DNA of 64,000 nucleotides from Arion vulgaris (GCA_020796225.1 CM036756.1:60726644-60790643), one strand, 5' to 3'; shown: positions 20,838 to 31,265, numbered from the stretch's first letter. Notes: generated by a model from the sequence alone, not told the origin. A program made the numbers and translations.

Positions 20838-20885
20838 CTCGGATTACATAAAAATCACCAAATTGGTTAACAAGTGGTTGATATA

Positions 20886-21610
20886 GAACGTTCAAAGAAG
20901 AAGATAATATATACTAAATTAGCCGGTATAAGGGCTTTGCGTTCATCTTAAAAAAACACATCTAGCCGGTATATAGTCTTAGAAGGTTGAAAGGGTTAAT
21001 TAATATCAAACAATTATACAAAAGTTAATAAAACACATATGCAAACAAAAATTAAGCTGTATCTTACCTAATTCTATGACTTTACTTGATAGCCACACAC
21101 AACTTTAGATGTCGATGTGGTCTGACTGCAATAAAGATAAAATGTCTTCAGTAATGGCAGGCCTTGCCTCTCTGGTCGACAAGTCTGTGTCCTGGGGCCG
21201 ATGTATAAATTTGCAGTGAGTTCATATTGGTCTTATCGAGAAACTAACCAGAACTTGAATTGAGAATTTACAGCTTGGCGGGTTGGCGCGAGCTGAAGAC
21301 GGGAACACGGTTTGATAGTTGCTTGAAGTGGGGGTCGAAGGAGGGTGAGATGGGAACGTCTGGCGAGGTAAAGAAAAGCACGTCTAGGAAGGAAGGGGGA
21401 AGGGATTCACATCAAGGGATACCTAAGGCAATAATTTATTTGCGAAACAAAATTAACAAATTGTGTATCTTACTACATACATACACGATATATTGTTGAA
21501 GAATGCACCACTAAATATTTAGTTTTTAAAACAGAGGCTAACTGTGGATTTTGTTCTGTCTGTGCTTTGTATGTTTTCAATATTATAAATAGAAGCCAAA
21601 CTGGTCACAT
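20886..21610. other. no gene or repeat family recognised
   Basis: Includes an isolated 79-codon ORF at 21260..21499 without supporting features. Confidence 0.45.
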
Positions 21611-21615
21611 GTGAC

Positions 21616-21868
21616 TTCTTCCAACGCTTCATATCGACAACTTGTTAACTACTTTGTGATCTCTATGTGATCTGAGCCTAGGAGCGAATATACGTTGTGC
21701 CAGTTATGCGCCTACAAGTAGGCCAGAACATCCAATTCCTATGACGCTTTTTATTACTAGGGTAGCTTCCCTAGGCCCCTTCCTCAGTCGCCTCATACGA
21801 TATGCCTTGCAAGTCGCAGTGGTACTATTCTTTGCTTCCTTGCGCGCCCGGCACCACAGGAGGGGGTG
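21616..21868 (-). mobile_element. SINE A
   Basis: ACTTCTTCCAACGCTTCATA to CGCCCGGCACCACAGG; internal body complete, ends somewhat decayed. Confidence 0.85.
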
Positions 21869-21879
21869 TGGTGACTAAA

Positions 21880-22440
21880 TGTGTTCTAAACCTCCTCTCC
21901 ACATCACATGTCCTAAAAATGATGACTGTCTCTTTCTTATATTGATGAATAAGCTTTCTCTGTCTTGACCTCATTCAACACCTCAACAATAGTTAATTTA
22001 GCAGTATATGGGATTCTCATTATTCTTCTGTAAAACCACATCTCTGTGACCCTCAGAAATTTTTCGATTTGTTGTCCAGGACTCGCATCCGTATGTCAGT
22101 ATTGGTTCTATATGGCACTGTATAACTCTCAGACTCGCATCCGCATGTCAGTATTGGTTCTATATAGCACTGTATAACTCTCAGACTCGCATCCGTATGT
22201 CAGTATTGGTTCTATATAGCACTGTATAACTCTCATTCTGATCTCTATGGACAATGACTTGTTGCATATAATGCTTCTCATTTTCTGGAACGTTATTTTG
22301 GCATGCCCAATTCTGCTCATTATTTCTGACCTGCATCTGATGTTACCAGGACTCAGAGGTATTTCAATCGATGTACTTGTCATAGCTTCATCCCATTTAC
22401 TGTGATATACTTCAGTTATTTCTATCAACCATTATCACGT
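21880..22440 (-). pseudogene. LINE RT C-terminal half with internal triplication
   Basis: On the minus strand: GHAKITFQKMRSIICNKSL, RVIQCYIEPILTYGCES, then (after the triplication) FLRVTEMWFYRRIMRIPYT and SSFLGHVMWRGG. These are palm/thumb-to-C-terminal blocks of a LINE reverse transcriptase. Frameshifts and stops near 21940 and 22050. Confidence 0.75.
22080..22240. repeat. ~53-bp tandem triplication inside the LINE
   Basis: GACTCGCATCCGTATGTCAG followed by TATTGGTTCTATATAGCACT recurs three times, inserted at the YGCES codons of the RT. Confidence 0.92.
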
Positions 22441-22700
22441 TCCGTCTCGACGGACGCTTGTGGGCTACGATTTATTGATAATATACTGATTATTTTAAAG
22501 GCAACAGGTCAAATGGTTCGGCTATATAACGAAATTGTCTTCAAATAGTATAACACGACAGACAACGATACATAGAGTTAATGGAAACAGGAGAATGGAC
22601 GGTCGTACAAGTGCTGACTTGATAGATTAGCATGGTCTCTGAACACCTCTTTATTACTTGGATTCTCCGAAATGAACTAATTCTTCTAGTCATGTCTAAA

Positions 22701-22801
22701 CTTTCCTGAGAGACTATAAAGAAAACAGACAGAGACAGATAAAAGTAGCGAACAACTGTAGAGGCCATATGCTCCACCAGGAGCGGGGAAAAATAAGTGA
22801 G
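22701..22801 (+). mobile_element. very short LINE 3' end with 14-bp TSD
   Basis: 101 bp containing CAGACAGAGACAGATAAAAG and CATATGCTCCACCAGGAGCG, similar to the LINE end at 40375..40470. TAGTCATGTCTAAA is duplicated at 22687..22700 and 22802..22815. Confidence 0.8.
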
Positions 22802-22829
22802 TAGTCATGTCTAAAGGGTCTAAAACTAA

Positions 22830-23058
22830 AATACTGACTTCATTGCACCGGGTTTTTGACCATATGGATCGGTCCCTCTCCGCAGAAATGTTACGCCACC
22901 TGCTTAGAGCATTGCATAAAGTACGAGTTCCGTAGCTCCGGCAACAATCTTAGGCGCCTCTTGAAAAAATTCACCTGTGAACAGAATGGCACGGTACGGA
23001 TTCGAACTCACTATCTTCGGAACGCAAGGCAAAGGCTTAACCATATATCCACAGAGAC
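22830..23058 (-). mobile_element. SINE D (tRNA-derived)
   Basis: Minus strand: tRNA-like head at right (GTGGATATATGGTTAAGCC, then GAGTTCGAATCCGTACC), body to TGCAATGAAGTCAGTA at left. Confidence 0.75.
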
Positions 23059-23129
23059 TGTTTCTTAGCCTACATGCTCTGATATAACCAAAACAAGGTT
23101 CGTCCTTAGGTTAAAAGGTGCTGCCTTGG

Positions 23130-24240
23130 CTTAAAGAGGCTTTAATGCCTGCATGGGGTCAAAGGCGCAAGGAAGCGTCGCGCCAAGATTAAGAGATGGC
23201 GCTAATCCTCTGCTCTCACCTCCAAGTGGTGACCCTGGTAACAGACGGTAGTTCCGGTCTGGCTAAGAGGGCAGGTGCCGTGGAGAGCTACTCTGGGGCA
23301 AGTAGAGATGCAAAGGTAGTTATGCTTGATGGGATCCGCTCGCAACACAGACAAGTGAACTCACGCATTCTCTCTCTTGATGCACCTCTCTTGAGCCGAT
23401 GAGTATGCTGAGTGATGAGTTGGGCCGCACGTTGGTCCACATAAGTCAGCACTGCCCCCATCACAGAGATGGGAGCACGACCCAAAGTCATCGAAGAGAC
23501 GTTGACCCGCGTGTGGCGAAATTTGGAGCCCAAGCATGCTCTCTCTTGAGTCACTACCCTATAGCCGATGAGTATGCTGGGAGTCGAGTTAAGTTGCACG
23601 TGGGCATCTTTGGGCGAAACTCGGTTTTTGCCCCCTCGAAGTCGGACGGCCCAGTGGGAATTGATGGAAATGGTGAGGTAGGCACCAGGGCAGAGTGAGC
23701 ACGCACGCTGGCAAAGCCATAGTGGGCCCCATCGAGGGCAGGCCGGCACGGCAAGCGCAGAAAGCGAGGCAAGCACTGCAGCGGCGAGCATGGCAGGCAA
23801 AAGGATATGCGTCCCACCCACATGAGCAGAACAAATGGAAAGCCCAGCAGAAGCAAAACCAGTGCAAGTACGGAAAGCGCGGCAGCGGCAAGCATGCAGG
23901 CAAGATGGTGTGCGTCCAACCCACATGAGCAGAACAACTGGAAAGTCCAACAGAGGCAAAACCAGTGCAAGCGCGGCAGCGACAAGCATGGCAGGCAAGA
24001 GGGTGTACGTCCCACCCAAATGTCCTACCCAGAACAACTGGAAAGCCCAGCAGAGGTAAAGCCAGTGCGCGTTTCCGCTCGCAGGGAACTACTGCTGCCT
24101 TGTAGATTGATTGGGGACAATCAAAGGCTAGCGGAGCAAACCGTACATAAACCCGAACGGGCGGCAAACCAATGTGTTCATTAAAACGACCGGTTTTGCT
24201 GGGCAGATGGCACTCATAAGTCCGGGAGGGCAGGCCGTCT
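23130..24240 (+). repeat. GC-rich dispersed repeat K with internal ~105-bp tandem units
   Basis: Shares many blocks with 39375..40160: GTCAAAGGCGC, GTGACCCTGGTAACAGAC, GAGAGCTACTCTGG, CGTTTCCGCTCGCAGGGAAC, GCAGGCCGTCTAAGGGTCGCT. Within 23760..24060 about three units of ~105 bp (AACTGGAAAGCCCAGCAGAG) are present here but single in the other copy. GC content is clearly above the flanks. Long ORFs on both strands (up to 249 codons) are not conserved between the copies, so I do not call a gene. Possibly a LINE 5' region or unclassified retroelement. Confidence 0.6.
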
Positions 24241-24269
24241 AAGGGTCGCTGCCCTGAAAGAAAATGGCA

Positions 24270-24605
24270 AACACTGGATATGATTATGGAAAAGACTCCT
24301 CAAAGACCTAAGCAGAACAGACCAGGTCATTATATTTCGACTGCGCACAGGACACTCCAGACTCAACAAACACTTATATAGAGTATGAATAGGTCAAACA
24401 GCTCTCTGCCAGTGTCAGCAGGCGGAGCAGACACCAGAGCATATCCTGCAAGACTGTACTCTCCTGTGTGAGCTGAGAAGCAACATGTGGCCATACCCAG
24501 TCGACCTGAAAACTAAGCTTTGGGGAAACCTGACAGACCTGAAGCTGACTGCCCAGTTTGTGGTCCAAAGTAAATTAAGCGCATGACTAGAGATCTCTGA
24601 AGAAG
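24270..24605 (+). pseudogene. (GAA)n LINE C-terminal remnant with C-x-C-x8-H-x4-C motif
   Basis: Plus frame: QVIIFRLRTGHSRLNKHLY, then CQCQQAEQTPEHILQDC, then LWGNLTDLKLTAQFVVQ, ending in GAAGAAGAAG. The FRLRTGH block and Cys/His motif match the 9253..9885 LINE. In-frame stop after YRV. A minus copy of the same 3' end is at 35288..35460. Confidence 0.7.
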
Positions 24606-24607
24606 AA

Positions 24608-24665
24608 GATCTCTTGTTAAACCACTCTTTATCATTTATATGTGATCTGAGCCTAAATAGCGGGA
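24608..24665 (-). mobile_element. SINE A 3' fragment
   Basis: CTCTTGTTAAACCACTCTTT to GATCTGAGCCTAAATAGCG only. Confidence 0.6.
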
Positions 24666-25035
24666 GAGCAATGGGCCAGGCTGATAGTATAACTTCCCTA
24701 AGGAAACGAGAACGTGTACATGATTCAGATAATAGTGGTGAATCTACAACACTAACTAGACTGCAGGAATTTCAAGTCAAATGTGGTGTAGCTAGACAAG
24801 AACACTATACTGACAGTAAAATAAAATTAGTAAACCAACAAAGAAACTGTGTCGTTAGTCGCCACACGATGAGAGCTATACTGAGGAGGGGATCGGAGCA
24901 CGAATGGATTCATTGGTTCGATGTGCAGAGATGATGATCCGACGACTAAACTAAACTAAACTAAACTAAACTAAACTAAACTAAACTAAACTAAACTAAA
25001 CTAAACTAAACTAAACTAAACTAAACTAAAACCTA
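24666..25035 (+). other. ORF region ending in (CTAAA)n; possible retroposon end
   Basis: A plus frame from 24614 to 24934 ends in RRGSEHEWIHWFDVQR, just before GATGATGATCCG and a (CTAAA)n run at 24943..25029. This resembles a LINE end in the insert at 41993..42112 (GGAGCACCTATGGACATG). Class uncertain. Confidence 0.35.
24943..25029. repeat. (CTAAA)n pentanucleotide run
   Basis: Seventeen perfect CTAAA units; not a telomere motif of animals. Confidence 0.97.
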
Positions 25036-25061
25036 AGTAAACCTCACACAATTATTTTACC

Positions 25062-25315
25062 TTCTTCTTCGAACTCTCCATATCGACCACTTGTTAACCA
25101 CTCTGTGTGATTTGTATGTGATCTGAGCCTGAGAGCGATTGTACGTTGTGCTAGTGATGCACCTACAAGTAGGCCGACACATCCGATTTCTGGAATGCTT
25201 TTTATCTACTATGGTAGCTTCTGTAGGCCCCTACATCAGTCGCCTCTTACAACATGCCTTGCTGGTGGCAGTGGATCTGTTCTTTGCTTCCTGCGGGCCC
25301 GGCACCACACGGGTG
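25062..25315 (-). mobile_element. SINE A, full length, 12-bp TSD
   Basis: TTCTTCTTCGAACTCTCC to GGCACCACACGGGTG. AATTATTTTACC is duplicated at 25050..25061 and 25316..25327. Confidence 0.95.
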
Positions 25316-25589
25316 AATTATTTTACCAATATTTTAGGAACAGAAAAAAGCACTTACACTCTACCAAACAAAATATCGCACATTCACTGCTGTTCAATTC
25401 TGTTAAACACGAGATTCCAGATCTCTCATGTTTTAGATGATACACATACCAGGTTTCCTGTTTTGTCCTGTTTCCTTACTTTAACGTCAGTCAAACAATT
25501 TGGACGGTGTCAGATCTTTATAATGATGTCAATGGTGCACGAAATGAATTTCACTTGGTTGGACAATCCAAAAACGCTGATTTTATTTT

Positions 25590-26040
25590 GTTATATACTT
25601 TTTGTTAGGTACTTGTCTCTTGTGTCGAAGATATCAGGTTCACTCCCTCGTGGAGACATCTGGATATTTTTCCAGAGATCCCTGATCTAAGTGTAGGTGA
25701 GATCGAGTTCCTAGTCCTATGGAGACGGACGATAAAACATAGGACTCGTGTTCAATTTGAGCACGTTAAAGAACGATTGGCAGTTCAAAGTCGAGAACAT
25801 CAGGCTGGAAAGCCGCTGCCCGGCCAAAATTCATTAGAAAAGATTAAAAATAAATTTCTTACATAACTATCTTCACTATCTTTAAAATGACAACGGGAAC
25901 CCTCGACGGTGCTACGAAGTTTGTGCACTGCAGCTGAGATCTTCATGTGTAAGAAAGAAATAGTTGCACACATGGTTATACACCGAAGTGCAATGATGAT
26001 GGTCCTATCAATCAGTCCACTAGCGTGTTTCTGAAAAGTC
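25590..26040 (+). mobile_element. SINE F, longest copy
   Basis: Starts near the B-box-like CAGGTTCACTCCCTCGTGG, passes GGTGAGATCGAGTTCCTAGT and ends GTGCAATGATGATGGTCCTA. Aligns with the reverse of 4125..4555. Confidence 0.65.
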
Positions 26041-26184
26041 ACACACCGTTCAGTCAAATTGTATTCCGGCAGTGAATAATAGATATCTAAAAAGTACAGT
26101 AATTAACGTTCCGGATTCCGTACTTAATCAGCGATAGAATGCATTAATCCTTGAGTATGATTACAAGCTTTTATAGATTCGCCT

Positions 26185-26702
26185 GTAAAGCTGTGCTTAT
26201 GCCCTTAGACTAACTGCAAAGCGGTGTTTATGTATGTGGACAGACTGCAAAGCCGTGCTTATGCCCTTAGACTAACTGCAAAGCGGTGTTTATGTATGTG
26301 GACAGACTGCGAAGCCGTGCTTATGCCCTTAGACTAACTGCAAAGCGGTGTTTATGTCTGTCTGTGGACAGACTGCAAAGCGGTGTTTATGTCTGTCTGT
26401 AGACAGACTGCAAAGCCGTGTTTATGTCTGTCTGTGGACAGACTGCAAAGCGGTGTTTATGTCTGTCTGTAGACAGACTGCAAAGCCGTGTTTATGTCTG
26501 TCTGTGGACAGACTGCAAAGCCGTGTTTATGTCTGTCTGTAGACAGACTGCAAAGCGGTGTTTATGTCTGTCTGTAGACAGACTGCAAAGCCGTGTTTAT
26601 GTCTGTCTGTGGACAGACTGCAAAGCCGTGTTTACGTCTGTCTGTAGATAGACTGCAAAGCCGTATTTATGTTTGTAGACAGACTGCGAAGCCGTGTTTA
26701 TA
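26185..26702. repeat. 35-bp minisatellite with internal dyad, plus 61/62-bp founder units
   Basis: The first three units are ~61 bp and include TTATGCCCTTAGACTAACTG; later ones are 35 bp: GACTGCAAAGC[C/G]GTGTTTATGT plus CTGTCTGT[A/G]GACA. GTCTGTC...GACAGAC in each unit is a 7-bp stem with a 4-nt loop. Confidence 0.95.
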
Positions 26703-26713
26703 ACTAGTTCAAT

Positions 26714-26975
26714 TCTTCTTCTTTTTCTTCGAGCGCTCCATATCGACCACTTGTTAACCATTCTGTGGGATTTGAATGTGATCTGAGCCTAAGAGCGATT
26801 GTACTTTGTGCCAGTTATACACCTACAAGTAAGCCAGCGCATCCGATTTCTGCGGTGATTGTTATTTACTAGGGCAGCTTCCCTACCTCAGTCCTACATC
26901 AGTCGCCTCTTACGACATGCCTTGCAGGTCGCAATGTTGCTATTCTTTCCTCCACTTGAGGGCAAGACACGGGCG
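26714..26975 (-). mobile_element. SINE A, full length, 12-bp TSD
   Basis: TCTTCTTCTTTTTCTTCGAG to GGCAAGACACGGGCG. AACTAGTTCAAT is duplicated at 26702..26713 and 26976..26987. Confidence 0.95.
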
Positions 26976-27129
26976 AACTAGTTCAATAATGTTCACTAAC
27001 ACGGATGCTCGTGGCAGAAAGGTGCGAATATTGTAGCTTTTCGGCTAGGACTGTAACTTAGCAACACAACATATCTCCGTTCTTCTGGTGTTAAGAATGA
27101 ACGTAGAAGAGGAAGAAGAGTAGCTCCGT

Positions 27130-27612
27130 ATCACTGGTGATAGAAATCTTCAAGAACCAGCTAAATACATAAAGAACAGCTAGAACAAGAACTTGAATAG
27201 AACATACAAAATTCACACAAAATCCAGCAAATTCCTCTACAAGAGAGGCAATCAAGTGCAGCTAAAACAATAAAGTTGCCGGAAACGATGGTCTAACAGC
27301 AGAAACAATAAAAACATAGCAGGAAACCAATGAAGTGGGTTCTGTACATATTTAGCAAATCAGAAGATGTGAACATTTCGTTACTCACATAAATATTCTT
27401 GGTGCTTTTTTTAATGCTCAGAAAGAGTTTAGGACTATTGGTTGTCTATTTTATTGTGAACCTACACGATGATATACAGGCAGACTGAGCCATGTGGCCG
27501 GAAGACTTGAAAATACGCATATTAACTAATTCCAAGAGGAAAGCTGAAGTGTGTTTGAAATAGGTTTACTGGCTTATGAAAATTATAAGAAAACTGAATT
27601 AAGTATGGTAAT
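27130..27612 (+). pseudogene. LINE RT N-terminal/finger-region remnant
   Basis: KVAGNDGLTAETIK in a plus frame matches the conserved K-x-x-G-x-D-G-I-T-x-E-x-I/L-K block near the start of LINE RT domains. PEDLKIRILTNSKRK downstream resembles the next block. Many stops. The only fragment here from outside the LINE 3' end. Confidence 0.55.
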
Positions 27613-27636
27613 CTACTTCTTCTTTGAACGTTCCAT

Positions 27637-27794
27637 TTGGCTGAAATCGGATGCACATGTCCTAAATGTGTAGAAGTCTATGTGTTTAGGGGCCTACCAA
27701 ACCAATGTGCAACGTATACACATTATTGGCAAAGATCAAACATATCACAAAGAGTGATTTAAATTGGTCATAAAGAACGAACGCAAAGAAGAAA
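27637..27794 (+). mobile_element. SINE B, 5'-truncated, in SINE A
   Basis: From TTGGCTGAAATCGGATGCAC to CGCAAAGAAGAAA. AACGTTCCAT is duplicated at 27627..27636 and 27795..27804. Confidence 0.92.
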
Positions 27795-27939
27795 AACGTT
27801 CCATATCGACCACTTATTAAGCCACTCTTTGTGATTTGTATGTGATCTAAGCCTAAGAGCGAGTATACGTTGTGCCAGTTATGCGCCTACAATTAGGCCA
27901 GCACATCCGATTTAAGCGATGCTTTTTAGTTACTAGGGT

Positions 27940-28194
27940 CGCCCGAGTGGTTACCGGGGCCCACATTTCGGGTGTAAAGAATAGAACCACTGTTACCTGC
28001 CATGCATGTCGTAAGAGGCGACTTAGGAGGTTTGGCTGAAATCGGATGCATGTGTCCTAAACATGTAGAAGTCTATGCGTTTAAGGGCCTACCAAACCAA
28101 CGTGCAACGTATACACGTTCTTGGCAAAGATCAAACATATCACAAAGAGTGATTAAAATTGGTCGTAAAGAACGAACGCAAAGAAGAAGAAGAA
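27940..28194 (+). mobile_element. SINE B, full length, in SINE A
   Basis: CGCCCGAGTGGTTACCGGGG to AAGAAGAAGAA. GTTACTAGGGT is duplicated at 27929..27939 and 28195..28205. Confidence 0.95.
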
Positions 28195-28307
28195 GTTACT
28201 AGGGTAATTTTCCTATGTACTACTTCAGTCGCCTCTTACGACATGCCTTGTATGTCGTAGTGCTACTATTCTTTGCTCCACTAATGAGCACCGGTAAAAC
28301 ACGGGTG

Positions 28308-28560
28308 GTGACCCTACACAATGATATATAGACAAACTGAGCCATATGGCAGGAAGATTTGAAAAAATAAGGATATTAACTTATTCCAACAGAAAGATTG
28401 AAGAGCGTTTGAAAGGAATTTTCAGACTTCTGAAAACTGAATGAAGTATGACAATCTTCTTCTTCTTCTTCTTCTTCTTCTTCTTCGAGCGCTTTTGACA
28501 TTACAATCTTCTTCTTCTTCTTCTTCAAACGCTTTTGACATTACAATCTTCTTCATATCT
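28308..28560 (+). repeat. second copy of the 27.46-27.61 kb LINE segment plus (CTT)n SINE-tail remnants
   Basis: CCTACACAATGATATATAGA through GAATGAAGTATGACAATC parallels 27463..27612, then TTCTTC runs with CGAGCGCTTTTGACATTACA repeated twice. A SINE-flanking tandem duplication. Confidence 0.7.
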
Positions 28561-28666
28561 TTAAATGTATTTTGTGTGTCAGAAAGACTTTATTTTAAGT
28601 ATTTGTATTGTCATGTTTCTAGATGAGATTTCAACTTTGTTTTTGTATATTTCTGGTGTCTATTGT

Positions 28667-28918
28667 CTTCTTCTTCTTTGCGTTCGTTCTTTACGACCAA
28701 TTTTAATCCCTCTTTGTGATAAGTTTGATCTTTGCCAAGAACGTGTATAAGTTGCACATTGGTTTTGTAGGCCCTAAACGCATAGACTTCTACACGTTTA
28801 GGACATGTGCATCCGATTTCAGCCAAACCTCCTTAGCCGCCTCTTACGACATGCGTGGCAGGTAGCAGTGGCTCTATTCTTTACAACCCAAATTTGGGCC
28901 CCGGTAACCACTCGGGCG
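28667..28918 (-). mobile_element. SINE B, full length, perfect 13-bp TSD
   Basis: CTTCTTCTTCTTTGCGTTCG to GTAACCACTCGGGCG. TGGTGTCTATTGT is at 28654..28666 and 28919..28931. Confidence 0.96.
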
Positions 28919-28977
28919 TGGTGTCTATTGTGATGTCAATATGTTTACACATGAAAGAATATATAGCTTGTGTTTCA

Positions 28978-29205
28978 ATTAAGGCGAGTGGTTAAGAAGA
29001 CTGTCTGGAGGTTTTAAGGTTCTAGGTTCGAATCTAGAACCAGCCACATGTGCAATTTTTCCGGAAAATCCCTAGGATTATTGCTAGAGCTACGAAGCTC
29101 GTACTTGGAGCAACACTTAGGCTGGAGGCGTGCTATTTCTGCCGAAAGATATGGAGTCGTATGGCAAAACCCAGTTCAATTAAAGCAACTTCCACTTTAA
29201 ACCCT
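28978..29205 (+). mobile_element. SINE D variant (tRNA-derived)
   Basis: GCGAGTGGTTAAGAAGACTG (A box), AGGTTCTAGGTTCGAATCTA (B box), then the D body (GCTACGAAGCTCGTACTTGG, GGCGTGCTATTTCTGCCG) and an end in CAATTAAAGCAACTTCC. A different anticodon-arm sequence from the other D copies. Confidence 0.75.
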
Positions 29206-29324
29206 TTATTGACTTGCATAGTATATAATCCACATATTTTCATGTAACAAAACACAATGTTGTATTTGAAAACACAAAGAATTCTAATGAATATAAAATA
29301 ATTATTGTTGTTGCCTTTTTCTCC

Positions 29325-29650
29325 ATCTCATCATCATCATCAAGTAGCTTGCCCCTACCGAAACTTGGCCCCATGACGACAGTCTTGAAAAACTCTCTGT
29401 TCTGTGCAAGTTGACCGGCGTCAACAGCAGTCATTCTCAGATCGTCAATTACATAGTGCACCACCCATCGTCTTCTAGGTCTTCCTTTCATTCTTCTTCC
29501 AAGCACCATTCACTCCAAAATTATCTTCTCTAGGCACTCGTGTCGTTTGATGTATCCGAAATATTTAATTTTCCCTGATGTTATGCTCGTTAATTGCCAA
29601 CTCTCTTGAATATCAAGCTGCTGCAGAACAGACTTTGCTCAGTCTACTTG
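29325..29650 (-). pseudogene. (GAT)n LINE 3' end
   Basis: Minus frame: KIKYFGYIKRHECLEKIIL, MKGRPRRRW, DDLRMTAVDAGQLAQNREFF, then a GATGATGATGATGAG tail at 29326. One in-frame stop before MVLG and none in the terminal 70 codons. Confidence 0.75.
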
Positions 29651-29654
29651 TTTA

Positions 29655-30290
29655 ATTTCTTTAGAACAAAATTTTGTCAGAAATAATTGTACCGAAAAAA
29701 AAAAAAAAAAATTTGTAAAGTCAACACTTGCAACAACAACAATAATATAACAAGCGCATATACGACAATTAAGTTTCCTAACTGTTGTCAAGCTGACAAC
29801 CTGTCTACTTGTCTTGACATGGTGTCGTATATGACATGACATTTCTTCTCGGTCACAGTCTCGGGTTTTACAACTATTTTCAGCACAGTATGCATTCACG
29901 AGTTTTACAAGCTAGAACTGGTCAAATCATGATGACACAGACACGATGGACATATGGACATCAGTGCAGAGGGTTTAAATTCCAATTCTGACACTAACAA
30001 CAACAACAAAAGTCATCGGTTGTGACATATGGCAGCTTTGTTTCCTCTCCACCCCCCAGTGTGCCAGAAATTACATGGACAAAACACTTGTCCGTCATGT
30101 GACCATTGTAATATCAGATTACCCGTTGTCAGTCATACGTTTTCCCCTCCAGACTAGAACACGGATGTGTATGTGTTGCAATATTGTGTACAAGCAAAGA
30201 AAGAAGTGTACATTACAAAAATGAAGGATGCACACAGAATAATGAAGATCATATTTACATGAGTCAGACCGGATGGTCCTGATATATGTC
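29655..30290. other. no gene recognised; A-run at 29695..29711
   Basis: Unique-looking AT-rich sequence, one poly-A run, short ORFs only. Confidence 0.45.
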
Positions 30291-30296
30291 CCATCT

Positions 30297-30765
30297 TCTT
30301 ATTCTTCTTCCACTCCATATCGAACACTTGTTAAGCCACTTTTTGTGATTTTTATGTGATCTGAGCCTAAGAGAGAGTACGTTGTGCCAGTTAAGCGCCT
30401 GCAAGTAGGCCAGCACATCCGATTTCTGCGATGCTTTTTATTTACCAGAGTCCGCCCGAGTGGTTACCGGGGCCCAAATTTGGGGTGTAAAGAATAGAAC
30501 CACTGTTACCTGCCACGCATACGGATGCACATGTTCTAATACATGTAGAAATCGATGTGTTTAGGGGCCTACCAAACCAATGTGCAACGTGTACAGTTCT
30601 TGGCAAAGATCAAACATATCACAAAGAGTGATTAAAATTGATCTTTAAAGAACGAACGCAAAGAAGAAGAAGAAGAAGATTTACCAGAGTAGCTTCCCTA
30701 TACCCCTACCTCAGTCGTTTCTTTACGACATGTCTTGTAGGTCGCATTGGTACTATTCTTTGCCT
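30297..30765 (-). mobile_element. SINE A hosting a SINE B
   Basis: TTCTTATTCTTCTTCCACTC at left to TGGTACTATTCTTTGCC at right (the last ~30 bp of head are lost). Interrupted at 30452..30678. Confidence 0.9.
30452..30678 (+). mobile_element. SINE B in SINE A, small internal deletion
   Basis: CCGCCCGAGTGGTTACCGGG to AAGAAGAAGAAG. The GTCGTAAGAGGCGACT core is deleted between CCACGCAT and ACGGATGCAC. ATTTACCAGAGT is duplicated at 30440..30451 and 30679..30690. Confidence 0.93.
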
Positions 30766-30769
30766 AACC

Positions 30770-31265
30770 AAAATCTCAAACCGCAGTCTAAATTTTAATC
30801 TTAGCTGCAGCACTAACTAAGATCTTAAACCGTAGTCCAAACTTTAATCCTAGCTGCAGCACTAACTAAGATCTCAAACCGTGGTCAAAACTTTAATCCT
30901 AGCTGCAGCACTAAGATCTTAAAGCGTAGTCCAAACTTTAATCCTAGCTGCAGCACTAAGATCTCAAACAATAGTCAAACTTTAACTGCAGCACTAAGAT
31001 CTCAAACCGTAGTCCAAACTTTAATCCTAGCTGCAGCACTAAGATCTCAAAGCGTAGTCCAAACTTTAATCCTAGCTGCAGCACTAAGATCTCAAACCGT
31101 AGTCTAAACTTTAATCTTAGCTGCAGCACTAAGATCTCAAACCGTAGTCCAAACGTTAATCATAACTGCAAAACTAAAATCTCAAACCGTAGTCCAAACG
31201 TTAATCATAACTGCAGCACTAACCAAGATTTCAAACCGTAGTCCAAACTTTAACCATAGCTCTAG
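30770..31265. repeat. ~44-bp minisatellite, ~11 copies
   Basis: Units AAACTTTAATCCTAGCTGCA + GCACTAAGATCTCAAACCGT; edges increasingly diverged. Confidence 0.92.

Larger units (their letters stand above)
19383..20885 (+). mobile_element. SINE A host of a three-element nest
   Basis: Head CGCCCGTGTGTTGTGGGG at 19383, middle GTGACGAAGAAATCATATGT at 19761, end CAAAGAAGAAG at about 20885. Interrupted by SINE B (19502..19752) and a tandem MITE pair (19838..20837). Removing these restores a contiguous SINE A. Confidence 0.85.
27615..28306 (-). mobile_element. SINE A hosting two SINE B insertions
   Basis: Tail CTTCTTCTTTGAACGTTCC at left, head GTAAAACACGGGTG at right. Interrupted at 27637..27794 and 27940..28194; the remaining pieces rejoin to one SINE A. 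Confidence 0.9.

Noticed and set aside
23288..24184. Overlapping ORFs up to 249 codons
   Set aside because: GC-rich repeat K; frames are not conserved in the second copy and no domain is visible.
24943..25029. Telomere-like (CTAAA)n
   Set aside because: A pentanucleotide, not TTAGGG, internal and short; more likely a retroposon tail or microsatellite.
28002..28202. Recurrent short ORFs starting near GGCTGAAATCGGATGCATGT (also 19592, 55297 and others)
   Set aside because: They are translations of the SINE B body and occur wherever that SINE does.
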